DNA of 64,000 nt from assembly GCF_021353265.1 (NCBI RefSeq), contig NZ_JAJTWU010000007.1, positions 1 through 64,000 on the forward strand, written 5' to 3'. The position numbers and the translations under genes were made by a program. Positions 23,878-31,547 of the stretch are shown piece after piece (position 1 is the stretch's first letter; each line of letters begins with the position of its first letter). Under the pieces are notes generated by a model that saw only the letters and a list, made by a program, of their open reading frames with translations, did no database searches and had not been told where the DNA came from. The stretch is from Pelomonas cellulosilytica. Its GTDB lineage: Bacteria; Pseudomonadota; Gammaproteobacteria; Burkholderiales; Burkholderiaceae_C.

Positions 23878-24818
23878 CGCAGCCTCGGGTTCAGCGCGTC
23901 GCGCAGCCAGTCGCCCAGCAGGTTCACGCTGAGCGTGATGAGCACCAGCGTCAGGCTCGGCCAGGCGGTGATCCACCATTCGCCGGAGAACAGGTAGTCA
24001 TTGCCATTGCGAATCAGCGTGCCGAGCGAGGGGCTCGTGACTGGCACGCCCACGCCGAGGAAGGACAGCGTCGCCTCGGTGACGATGGCGGACGCGACCT
24101 GGATGGTCGCCAGCACCAGCACCGGCCCCAACACGTTGGGAAGCACATGGCGGCGCATGATGCGAAAGCTGCTGACGCCGATGACGCGCGCGGCCTGCAC
24201 GTATTCCTTGTTGCGCTCCACCAGCGTCGAGCCGCGCACGGTGCGGGCGTACTGCACCCAGCCAGTCAGCGCGATGGCGAGCACGAGCACGACAAAGGCC
24301 AGCGCATCCGGCGCATCAGGAAACAGACCGCGACCGACGCCACTGATCATCAGCGCGACGAGGATGGGCGGGAAGGACAGCATCACGTCGCAGAAGCGCA
24401 TGACGAAGGCATCCACGCGCCCGCCAACGAATCCAGCCAGCAGGCCGAGGCCGACGCCGATCAGCAGCGACAGCAGCACCGACGCGATGCCGACGAACAG
24501 CGAGATGCGCGTACCGTACATCAGCGCCGACAGGATGTCGCGGCCCTGGCCATCGGTGCCAATCAGATAGCGGCGCTCGCCGCCATCCAGCCACGCGGGC
24601 GGTTTCAGTGCATCCATCAGGTCCAGCGTGGCCAGGTCGAAGGGGTTGTGAGGCGCGATGGCGTCGGCCAGCACGGCGCACGCCAGGCACAGCAGCGCGA
24701 CGACGGCGGCGCCGATGGCCACGGGTGACGTGCGGAACGAATGCCACACGTCGCCGTCGAAGAAGCCACGCAGCGCGCTGGCGGACGCAGTGGGGCGGGG
24801 ACTGGCGTCAACAGGCAT
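23874..24818 (-). CDS. Dipeptide/oligopeptide ABC transporter permease (DppC/OppC type)
   Basis: 314-residue inner-membrane permease. It has a cytoplasmic N terminus, about six transmembrane helices, the DppC-type periplasmic loop (LIGTDGQGRDILSALMYGTRISL) and the EAA coupling loop (EYVQAARVIGVSSFRIMRRHVLPN). It starts 4 bp after the DppB-type gene. Confidence 0.93.
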   Translation of the reverse strand: MPVDASPRPTASASALRGFFDGDVWHSFRTSPVAIGAAVVALLCLACAVLADAIAPHNPFDLATLDLMDALKPPAWLDGGERRYLIGTDGQGRDILSALMYGTRISLFVGIASVLLSLLIGVGLGLLAGFVGGRVDAFVMRFCDVMLSFPPILVALMISGVGRGLFPDAPDALAFVVLVLAIALTGWVQYARTVRGSTLVERNKEYVQAARVIGVSSFRIMRRHVLPNVLGPVLVLATIQVASAIVTEATLSFLGVGVPVTSPSLGTLIRNGNDYLFSGEWWITAWPSLTLVLITLSVNLLGDWLRDALNPRLR

Positions 24819-24822
24819 GGGC

Positions 24823-25803
24823 TCAGGTGTCGGCTTTGCCTTCGACGCGCAGGCGCGGGTCGACGGCGAAATACAGCAGGTCCACGCCGAGGTTGATGAC
24901 GACGAAGACCAGCGAGATCAGGCACAGGTAGGCCGCCATGACGGGGATGTCGGCGAACTGCACGGCTTGGATGAACAGCAGCCCCATGCCGGGCCACTGG
25001 AAGACCTGCTCCGTGATGATGGAGAACGCGATCAACGAGCCAAGCTGCAACCCGGTGATTGTGAGGACCGGCACAAGCGTGTTCTTCAGCGCATGGCCGA
25101 AGTAGACGCTGCGGTCGGTGAGACCGCGGGCTCGCGCAAAGCGGATGTAGTCGGTGCGCAGCACCTCCAGCATCTCTGCACGCACCAGCCGCATGATCAG
25201 TGTCAGCTGGAAGATCGACAGCGTCAGCGCGGGCAGGACCAGGTGCAGCAGGCCGTCGCGCGTCAACAGGCCAGACGTCCACGATCCCAGCGCCACCACG
25301 TCGCCACGGCCGAAGCTGGGCAGCCACTTGAGCTCGACGGCGAACACCCAGATCAGCACGATGCCGATGACGAAGTTCGGCAGGCTGACGCCGAACAGCG
25401 TGCCCGTCATCAGCAGCTGCGCACTGGCCCGGCCACGTCGCAGCGCCGCGTACACGCCCAGCGGGATGCCCAGGCACAAGGCGATCGCACCCGCCGCGAC
25501 GGCGAGCTCCAGCGTCGCCGGAAAGCGCTCGACGATGAGGGCAGAGACTTTGCGGCCCTGCTTCAGGCTGATGCCGAATTCGCCACGGGCTGCATTGGCC
25601 GCGAAGCGTGCGAACTGCACCGGAAAGGGCTGGTCCAGCCCCAGGTCACGGCGGAGCGCGACGCGCTGCTCTTCCGTGGCGTCCTGGCCCAGCAGGTTGT
25701 TGACCGGGTCACCGACGTACTGGAACAGCATGAAGGCGATGAACGCCACCGCGCCCATCACCACAAGGGCCTGAACCAGACGGCGAAGGATGAAGATGAG
25801 CAT
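24823..25803 (-). CDS. Dipeptide/oligopeptide ABC transporter permease (DppB/OppB type)
   Basis: 326-residue permease, first gene of the transporter. It has the N-terminal helix FILRRLVQALVVMGAVAFIAF, the DP-V-N loop, LGLDQPFPVQFARF and the EAA loop (DYIRFARARGLTDRSVYFGHALKN). No binding protein (DppA/OppA) is encoded next to it; the adjacent gene is a porin. Substrate is therefore open: dipeptides, oligopeptides, glutathione, nickel or opines are all possible for this family. Confidence 0.92.
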   Translation of the reverse strand: MLIFILRRLVQALVVMGAVAFIAFMLFQYVGDPVNNLLGQDATEEQRVALRRDLGLDQPFPVQFARFAANAARGEFGISLKQGRKVSALIVERFPATLELAVAAGAIALCLGIPLGVYAALRRGRASAQLLMTGTLFGVSLPNFVIGIVLIWVFAVELKWLPSFGRGDVVALGSWTSGLLTRDGLLHLVLPALTLSIFQLTLIMRLVRAEMLEVLRTDYIRFARARGLTDRSVYFGHALKNTLVPVLTITGLQLGSLIAFSIITEQVFQWPGMGLLFIQAVQFADIPVMAAYLCLISLVFVVINLGVDLLYFAVDPRLRVEGKADT

Positions 25804-25918
25804 GAAGAAAGGTCAGCGGGCGGCGCACTGCTGCAACGTTGCAGGAAGGCGCGAGTATGGCGAACGTTGGGCACCGCCCGCACTGGCAAGAGCAGTGCCA
25901 GCTGCGCGGCCGCCGCGC

Positions 25919-27151
25919 TCAAAAGCGATGTCGCAGGCCCAGCATCGCGCCACCACGCCTGGACGCACCATTGGCAAAGCGGACCTCGCCGGTCATCCGT
26001 GTGTAGTCGACCTCGACATAGGCGTCCGTGCGCTTGGACAAGGCGTAGTCCGCCACCGCGGCCAGGAAGTTGGCCTTCGATGCGAAGGCAGCGTCGGTGA
26101 GATACCCGCCCGGTGCCGCGCCGAACGCCGCCGCGAACGGGCCGAGGTTCTGCAGCGTGCCCCAGTGCCTTTGACGCGTCAGCCAGACACTGGCGCCGAT
26201 GTTGAGCCGGCCCGTCAGCTGATAGGTCGCGCCGAACATCAGCATGTCGCGCGTCTTCACGTCGTTGGCATCGCCGTTCAACACGTTGCCGACGAGGCCC
26301 GTCGTGTAGAGCAGCCGCGTCATCGCGGCGCCGTAGAACGCAGTCGGGTTGCTGGCGCTGCCGGCGGACGCAGCGAAGCCGCCGGGCGTCAGCGTCAACA
26401 GCGTGAAGGGGTTGTCGAACCGGTTCTCCGCCCAGCCGGCGTGCAGGTAGAACGGACCGTCGGTATAGGACGCGCCAAAGACCAGCGCCTTGATCGTCTT
26501 GCCGCTCTGCTCCGTCACCTGAAGATAGGCAGCACCAGCGGCGTAGATGCCATCGTTGTAGCGCGCCATCAGGCCGGCCGACTTGTTGGGCAGCGTTGCA
26601 TTCGCCTGCCCTTCGCCAGCGCTCAGCTGCGCCTCGACGTAGAAATCACCGACCTGCGCGAGGTACTTGACCATGTTGTCCTGCCGCGAGGCCAGCGACA
26701 GCCCCAGCTCCGGCTTGTACTGCTCGATATACGGCGAATGGCGGAAGGACGCGAAGCTCGTCGAGTACAGGTCGAACAGGATGTTGTACTGCCGGCCAAG
26801 CCGCAGCTGCCCCAGGTCTTTCGATTGCAGCCCCACCCAGGCGAGGCGCCAGAAGTCCGCCGGGCTGGGCGCTGGGTTGTTTGCCGTGACGCCGGTGTCG
26901 ACAAGAAAGCGATGCTCCAGGCCCACCAGGCCCGTCACACCACCACCCATGTCCTCGACGACGTTGATGCCCAATCGGCTGTGCGACATGCCGCCTGGCA
27001 CCATCTGCTTCCTGGACGTGCTCGCGTTCGCGTTCGTCGTGTAGCGGACCGCGGCATCGACAACGCCGTTCAGCGTGACGCCGGATTGCGCCCGAGCACC
27101 CGACGCACTCGCTAAGAGCAGGGCAATCACCAGACTGACATGGGTCTTCAA
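25919..27151 (-). CDS. Gram-negative trimeric porin
   Basis: 410-residue outer-membrane beta-barrel of the Burkholderiales OmpC-like type. It has a signal peptide (cleaved near ASGARAQ), first strand SGVTLNGVVDAAVRYTT, the SRLGINVVEDMGGGVTGLVGLEHRF block, LGQLRLGRQYN and a C-terminal strand ending in Phe (RRGGAMLGLRHRF), required for barrel assembly. The start is TTG at 27151, supported by AGGAG 7 nt upstream; the next ATG would lose the signal peptide. It is adjacent to a second porin but differs in length and loops. Confidence 0.92.
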   Translation of the reverse strand: MKTHVSLVIALLLASASGARAQSGVTLNGVVDAAVRYTTNANASTSRKQMVPGGMSHSRLGINVVEDMGGGVTGLVGLEHRFLVDTGVTANNPAPSPADFWRLAWVGLQSKDLGQLRLGRQYNILFDLYSTSFASFRHSPYIEQYKPELGLSLASRQDNMVKYLAQVGDFYVEAQLSAGEGQANATLPNKSAGLMARYNDGIYAAGAAYLQVTEQSGKTIKALVFGASYTDGPFYLHAGWAENRFDNPFTLLTLTPGGFAASAGSASNPTAFYGAAMTRLLYTTGLVGNVLNGDANDVKTRDMLMFGATYQLTGRLNIGASVWLTRQRHWGTLQNLGPFAAAFGAAPGGYLTDAAFASKANFLAAVADYALSKRTDAYVEVDYTRMTGEVRFANGASRRGGAMLGLRHRF

Positions 27152-27270
27152 GCGGGGCTCCTCACGGTCTGTGCAACTTCATTCTGTTTCGGGCTCGGCA
27201 GCGCAATACCGGCGTTGTTGCATCAGGGTCACAGCACTTCCCCTGCCCTGCCGGCACAGAACCGCAGACG

Positions 27271-27294
27271 AAAAAAAGCCGCCCGAAGGCGGCC
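27271..27294 (-). terminator. Rho-independent terminator after the second porin
   Basis: On the minus strand GCCGCC-TTCG-GGCGGC is followed by seven T residues. It lies 37 bp after the porin stop and would separate the two porin transcripts. A second hairpin (AGCGGCC-N4-GGCCGCT, 27308-27325) lies between the stop and this terminator. Confidence 0.88.
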
Positions 27295-27330
27295 TGGCTC
27301 GATCGACAGCGGCCCAAAGGCCGCTCATGA

Positions 27331-28365
27331 TCAGAAGTTGTGGCGGATGCCGACGTCGAAGCCGCTGGACTTGGCGCCTGCAGCAACCGTCGGAGAACCG
27401 GCGACAGCGAACTTGGCAGCGCCGTCGTTCTTGATCTGCGACACGGTCGTGTACAGCGCGGTGCGCTTGGACAGGTTGTACACATAGCCAGCGGCGAACA
27501 GCTTGCTGTCGCCGATGCGAGCGCTGCCCGCGGTCACGGCTTCGGCAGCGTCGTTGGCCTTGGCGTCGGTGTACGACGCGATGATCTGGCCTTGGCCCAG
27601 CGGCACCGTCACGGCAGCCGTGATGATGGTCTGCTTGCGAGCACCGAACTTGGCTTGCGAGTAGACCAGCGAGGGACGAGCCACGCCGAAGTCGTAGGCG
27701 CCGCCGACGGACGCCAGCTTGTACTTGTCAGTCGGGCCATTGGCGTTGGCGTACGTGCCGGACACGTGCAGGGGACCCGCCTTGTAGCCCAGGCGAGCGC
27801 CTTGGTACTTGTTCGCCAGGTTGCCTTCCGGCGCCGCGACGTCCACGCTGCCGTAGAAGCCGCCCAGGCCTTCCGGCAGGGAGTAGGAAGCCAGGTTGTC
27901 GGCGCGGCCGTATGCCGTGCCATTGCCGCTGCCCAGGTTGCTGTACACGGCGCCGACATTGCCCAGGCCGGTGAAGGCATACGGGTCAAAGTCTTCCAGG
28001 TGCAGGCGGGAGGTCGTCTTGTTGCGGCCCAGACGGATTTCGCCGAAGTCACCAGACAGGCTCACCGTGGCGCGACGGCCCCAGAAGGCACCGCCGGAAG
28101 CAGCGCCGGCGACGCCGGTGTCGGTGTTGATTTCGGACTCGAGCCAGAAACCGGCCTTCAGGCCGCCGCCCAGATCTTCCGTGCCACGCAGGCCGAAACG
28201 GCTGGTGTTCAGACCGCTGGAATCCAGCTTCTTCAGCGATTGACCGCTGGACTTCGTGTAACGCAGATCGGCGTCGATAACACCGAACAACGTGACCGAG
28301 GATTGCGCAACGGCGGCGCCACCGGTCAGACCGAGGACGGCCAGGGCAATCAGAGCTTTCTTCAT
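27331..28365 (-). CDS. Gram-negative trimeric porin
   Basis: 344-residue porin. It has signal peptide MKKALIALAVLGLTGGAAVAQ, first strand SSVTLFGVIDADLRYTKS, RFGLRGTEDLGGGLKAGFWLE, GEIRLGRNKT (loop and constriction region) and terminal strand GFDVGIRHNF ending in Phe. It acts as a general diffusion channel for small hydrophilic or anionic solutes (family knowledge). ATG 28365 has AGGAG 6 nt upstream. It has its own terminator, so it is probably expressed separately and strongly. Confidence 0.95.
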   Translation of the reverse strand: MKKALIALAVLGLTGGAAVAQSSVTLFGVIDADLRYTKSSGQSLKKLDSSGLNTSRFGLRGTEDLGGGLKAGFWLESEINTDTGVAGAASGGAFWGRRATVSLSGDFGEIRLGRNKTTSRLHLEDFDPYAFTGLGNVGAVYSNLGSGNGTAYGRADNLASYSLPEGLGGFYGSVDVAAPEGNLANKYQGARLGYKAGPLHVSGTYANANGPTDKYKLASVGGAYDFGVARPSLVYSQAKFGARKQTIITAAVTVPLGQGQIIASYTDAKANDAAEAVTAGSARIGDSKLFAAGYVYNLSKRTALYTTVSQIKNDGAAKFAVAGSPTVAAGAKSSGFDVGIRHNF

Positions 28366-28393
28366 TCGATACTCCTAGGTATTCATCGCGGAG

Positions 28394-28463
28394 CCGCCGG
28401 CCTGGAATCGAGCCGGGACTCACCTCCGTTGGGAAGTCCGGCTATTCCACTACAGGTTGGCGG
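28394..28463 (-). other. tRNA-Gly-like remnant or structured leader upstream of the porin
   Basis: Read on the minus strand, the segment has complementary ends (CCGCC / GGCGG), a CTTCCCAA stretch resembling a tRNA-Gly(CCC) anticodon loop, and GGCTCGATTCC resembling a T-arm. The D-arm is too short and the anticodon stem does not pair well, so it is not a functional tRNA. It may be a decayed tRNA fragment, a structured 5' leader of the porin mRNA, or coincidence. Confidence 0.25.
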
Positions 28464-28562
28464 GCTCGGGAATTCACGGATATCAAAAACACGCCCGAGC
28501 GTTGTCCGCCCACAACGGTGCATCGAATGTCACGAATTGGTCATCGGAAGAGAATCGGCTGA

Positions 28563-29225
28563 ATGCAAGCCTCCATAAGCACATCCCGTACCCGGTCGCT
28601 GAGCTGGGCCGACCGTTGTTTCAGCGCCCTCGATTCAGGGCTGCGGACGGTCTTCGTGCCGGTGCGCGCCAGCCGACCGTCGCCGGCGACGCCGCTGGCA
28701 CAGACCCGGTTGTCTGAGGAAGAGGCGAGGCTGTCGGGCGCGCTGATGCGCGTCAATCACGTCGGCGAAATCTGTGCGCAGGCGCTGTACCAATCACAGG
28801 CGCTATTCAGTCGCAGCGCCGAGTTGCGCCAGCACTTCGAGGAGGCCGGACAGGAAGAACTGGACCATCTGGCCTGGACAGCCGAACGTGTCGCGGAGCT
28901 GGGCACCCACACGAGCCACCTCGCACCGCTGTGGTGGGCAGGCGCCTTCATGTGGGGCAGCGCGGCCGGTTTGGCTGGCGATCGCTGGAGCCTGGGCTTC
29001 GTTGTCGAGACCGAACGCCAGGTCGAGGCACATCTGGCTTCGCATCTCGACCGGCTTCCCGAGGCAGACACGACCTCGCGCGCCATCGTGGACCAGATGA
29101 AGCAGGAAGAAGCGGCACACGCCGAAGCCGCGCTGGCTGCCGGCGCGGCACCGCTGCCCGCGCCGGTTCAGGGTTTGATGCGGTTGGCGGCCAGGGTCAT
29201 GACGACCGTGGCGCACCGCATCTGA
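28563..29225 (+). CDS. coq7: 2-polyprenyl-3-methyl-6-methoxy-1,4-benzoquinone monooxygenase (Coq7)
   Basis: Membrane-associated di-iron hydroxylase for the penultimate step of ubiquinone synthesis. The 220-residue protein has a variable N-terminal 50 residues, then the duplicated carboxylate/histidine ligands: MRVNHVGEICAQALY, EEAGQEELDHLAW, FVVETERQVEAHL and MKQEEAAHAEAAL. It corresponds to the betaproteobacterial Coq7 type that substitutes for UbiF. It converges on the OsmC gene with adjacent stops. Confidence 0.93.
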   Translation: MQASISTSRTRSLSWADRCFSALDSGLRTVFVPVRASRPSPATPLAQTRLSEEEARLSGALMRVNHVGEICAQALYQSQALFSRSAELRQHFEEAGQEELDHLAWTAERVAELGTHTSHLAPLWWAGAFMWGSAAGLAGDRWSLGFVVETERQVEAHLASHLDRLPEADTTSRAIVDQMKQEEAAHAEAALAAGAAPLPAPVQGLMRLAARVMTTVAHRI

Positions 29226-29663
29226 TCAAGCCTCGACGACCTCGAACGAGGTGCTGATGGCCGAGGTCTTGGCGAGCATGGCCGTCGCAGAACAGTATTT
29301 CTCGTGCGACAGCGCCACGGCACGCTCCACGATCTCCGGCTTCAACCCCTTGCCGCTGACGACGAAGTGGAAGTGGATGGCCGTGAACACCTTGGGATCA
29401 CTGGTGGCGCGCTCGGCCTTCAGCGTGACCTTGCAGCCGCGCACGTCGTGGCGGCCGCGCTTGAGGATGAGCACCACGTCATAGGCCGTGCAGCCTCCCG
29501 TGCCGGCCAGCACGGTCTCCATCGGGCGCGGCGCCAGGTTGCGACCGCCGCCATCCGGCGCGCCATCCATCGACAGCACATGCCCGCTGCCCGTCTCGGC
29601 CACGAAGCTCATGCCGCTCGGGCCCTCAGGGCCCAGCCAACTGACTGTGCATTCCATGCTCAT
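29226..29663 (-). CDS. OsmC family protein
   Basis: 145-residue OsmC/Ohr-fold protein, probably a YhfA-type thiol-dependent peroxidase or redox protein in the cytoplasm. Two candidate reactive cysteines are present: GTGGCTAYDVV (about residue 57) and HEKYCSATAML (about 124). The central strand IHFHFVVSGKGL matches the family. ATG 29663 has no clear ribosome site, and the ATG two codons later is equally possible. No peroxide regulator is nearby. Confidence 0.88.
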   Translation of the reverse strand: MSMECTVSWLGPEGPSGMSFVAETGSGHVLSMDGAPDGGGRNLAPRPMETVLAGTGGCTAYDVVLILKRGRHDVRGCKVTLKAERATSDPKVFTAIHFHFVVSGKGLKPEIVERAVALSHEKYCSATAMLAKTSAISTSFEVVEA

Positions 29664-29733
29664 TTAGGGAGAGTGCTCAATTCGTCACAGAAAAATATTG
29701 CACCGCAGCATAACTCGGCGCTAAACTTCAAAC

Positions 29734-29818
29734 ACGCGAAAACGTTTCGCACCGATTGTCTCCTCCACCGCCTCCATGGTGGATTCAACCCGAGCTTGAA
29801 AGAGCTCGGGTTTTTTTT
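29734..29818 (+). ncRNA. Candidate small RNA with CCTCC motifs
   Basis: About 85 nt with three consecutive hairpins and no ORF: GCGAAA-ACG-TTTCGC (29736-29750), CCACC-N8-GGTGG (29765-29782) whose loop contains CCTCC, and a strong terminator (29787-29818). A further CTCCTCC lies single-stranded at 29760-29766. A possible promoter (TTGCAC 29698-29703, 18 bp, TAAACT 29722-29727) precedes it. CCTCC loops resemble anti-Shine-Dalgarno sRNA families known in alphaproteobacteria (family knowledge). It could instead be a leader fragment. Confidence 0.45.
29787..29818 (+). terminator. Strong Rho-independent terminator
   Basis: A 10-bp perfect stem AACCCGAGCT / AGCTCGGGTT has a 6-nt loop and eight T residues. 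No plus-strand protein gene ends nearby (coq7 ends over 560 bp upstream and faces osmC), so it most likely terminates a short transcript starting within 29664-29787. Confidence 0.88.
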
Positions 29819-29935
29819 CGTCCAATCGGGGATCACGGGCACTACAGGCATCAAGCCTCGCGACGTGGCGCGCCGGGCTGCGTTTTCAGGGCGTCTCTTA
29901 TCATGCGCCGCCGCAATGATCCCCCTGGAGACCTG

Positions 29936-30034
29936 ATGAGCGCCCCTCGCGCCGCCGTTCGCCCGCTGCCAAGCCCGCGCCCCACGTGCCCACCATGCTC
30001 CCCCCTGGCAGCAGCTACCTGCAGCGGATCCTGA
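29936..30034 (+). CDS. Short leader ORF overlapping the ilvA start
   Basis: A 32-codon ORF (starts MSAPRAAVRPLPSP) opens with ATG preceded by GGAG at 5-nt spacing, the only good ribosome site near ilvA. It is out of frame with ilvA and ends inside it. A run of six C (about 29999-30005) lies where a -1 shift, or one extra C, would join it to the ilvA frame. It could be a coupling leader, a frameshifted N terminus or noise. Confidence 0.35.
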   Translation: MSAPRAAVRPLPSPRPTCPPCSPLAAATCSGS

Positions 30035-31515
30035 ACGCCAAGGTCTACGAGGTCGCCCGCGAGACGGACCTGAGCCCCGCAGCGAAGCTGTCCCGGCGGC
30101 TGTCCAACAAGGTCTGGCTCAAGCGTGAGGACGAGCAGGACGTCTTCAGCTTCAAGCTGCGCGGCGCCTACAACAAGATGGCGCATCTGACGGCCGCACA
30201 GCGCGACGCCGGCGTCATCTGTGCCTCGGCCGGCAACCACGCGCAGGGCGTCGCGCTGTCGGCGCGCAAGCTCGGCTGCCGCGCCGTCATAGTCATGCCG
30301 CTGACGACGCCTCAGCTCAAGGTCGACGCCGTGAAGGCCCTGGGTGGCGAGGTCGTGCTGTTCGGCGAGAGCTTCACCGACGCCTTCGGCCACGCCAAGG
30401 AACTGGAGCAGGCCCAGAGCCTGACCTTCGTCCACCCCTTTGACGACCCGGACGTCATCGCCGGCCAGGGCACGATCGCGATGGAGCTGCTGCGCCAGCA
30501 CCCCGGCCCGATCGACGCGATCTTCGTCGCCATCGGCGGTGGCGGCCTGATCTCAGGCGTTGCGGCCTACGTCAAGGCACTGCGGCCGGAGATCAAGATC
30601 ATCGGCGTGCAGACGACCGACTCCGACGCCATGCTGCGCTCGGTCAAGGCCGGCAAGCGCGTCATGCTGAGCGACGTCGGCCTGTTCGCCGACGGCACGG
30701 CCGTCAAGGTGGTGGGGGAGGAGACCTTCCGCATCGCCCGCGAGCTGGTGGACGACTACATCGTCGTCGACACCGATGCCGTCTGCGCCGCCATCAAGGA
30801 CGTCTTCGAGGACACGCGCTCCATCCTGGAGCCATCGGGTGCGATGAGCGTCGCTGCCGTCAAGCAGTACGTCGCGAAGACCGGCGCCAAGGGCCAGACG
30901 CTGATCGCCATCACCTGCGGCGCGAACATGAACTTCGACCGCCTGCGCTTCGTCGCCGAGCGGGCCGAGGTCGGCGAGCACCGCGAGGCGTTGTTCGCCG
31001 TCACGATCCCCGAAGCGCGCGGCAGCTTCAAGCGCTTCTGCGAGTTGCTGGGCCCGCGCAGCGTCACCGAGTTCAACTACCGCATCGCCGACGCCAACGT
31101 CGCCCACATCTTCGTGGGCATCGGCATCACGAAGCCGGACGAAGCCGCCAAGCTCGCGCGCACCTTCACCAAGGCCGGCTTCCAGACGCTGGACCTGACC
31201 AACGACGAGCTGGCCAAGCAGCACGTGCGTCACATGGTGGGCGGGCGCAGCGAACTGGCCAGGGACGAGCGGCTGTACCGCTTCGTCTTCCCGGAGCGAC
31301 CGGGCGCGCTGATGAAGTTCCTGTCCAGCATGCATCCGGACTGGAACATCAGCCTCTTCCACTACCGCAACCAGGGCGCGGACTACGGCCGCATCCTCGT
31401 CGGCATCCAGGTGCCCCGGCGCGACACCGCCGCGCTGCGCCGGTTCCTGGGGGGGCTGAACTATCCCTTCGAGGATGAAACGGCAAACCCCGTCTACCGC
31501 TTGTTCCTCGGTTGA
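29995..31515 (+). CDS. ilvA: Threonine ammonia-lyase, biosynthetic
   Basis: PLP-dependent deamination of threonine to 2-oxobutanoate, the first step of isoleucine synthesis. The 506-residue protein has the PLP lysine in FSFKLRGAYNK, a CASAGNHAQGVALSA substrate motif, the glycine-rich phosphate loop IGGGGLISG, and two C-terminal ACT-like regulatory domains (from about 330: EHREALFAVTIPEARGSF and RLYRFVFPERPGALMKF). That architecture indicates isoleucine-inhibited, valine-activated enzyme. Start is uncertain: ATG 29995 or GTG 29986 lack ribosome sites, while the good site serves an out-of-frame leader ORF at 29936. Confidence 0.95.
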   Translation: MLPPGSSYLQRILNAKVYEVARETDLSPAAKLSRRLSNKVWLKREDEQDVFSFKLRGAYNKMAHLTAAQRDAGVICASAGNHAQGVALSARKLGCRAVIVMPLTTPQLKVDAVKALGGEVVLFGESFTDAFGHAKELEQAQSLTFVHPFDDPDVIAGQGTIAMELLRQHPGPIDAIFVAIGGGGLISGVAAYVKALRPEIKIIGVQTTDSDAMLRSVKAGKRVMLSDVGLFADGTAVKVVGEETFRIARELVDDYIVVDTDAVCAAIKDVFEDTRSILEPSGAMSVAAVKQYVAKTGAKGQTLIAITCGANMNFDRLRFVAERAEVGEHREALFAVTIPEARGSFKRFCELLGPRSVTEFNYRIADANVAHIFVGIGITKPDEAAKLARTFTKAGFQTLDLTNDELAKQHVRHMVGGRSELARDERLYRFVFPERPGALMKFLSSMHPDWNISLFHYRNQGADYGRILVGIQVPRRDTAALRRFLGGLNYPFEDETANPVYRLFLG

Positions 31516-31547
31516 GTTGAAATCAAGGGTCTGACCACGCCCGCGCC

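Noticed and set aside
25880-25898. Hairpin GCACTG-N7-CAGTGC between the porin and the ABC permease
   Set aside because: No T tract on either strand and no gene end that fits, so it is not called as a terminator.
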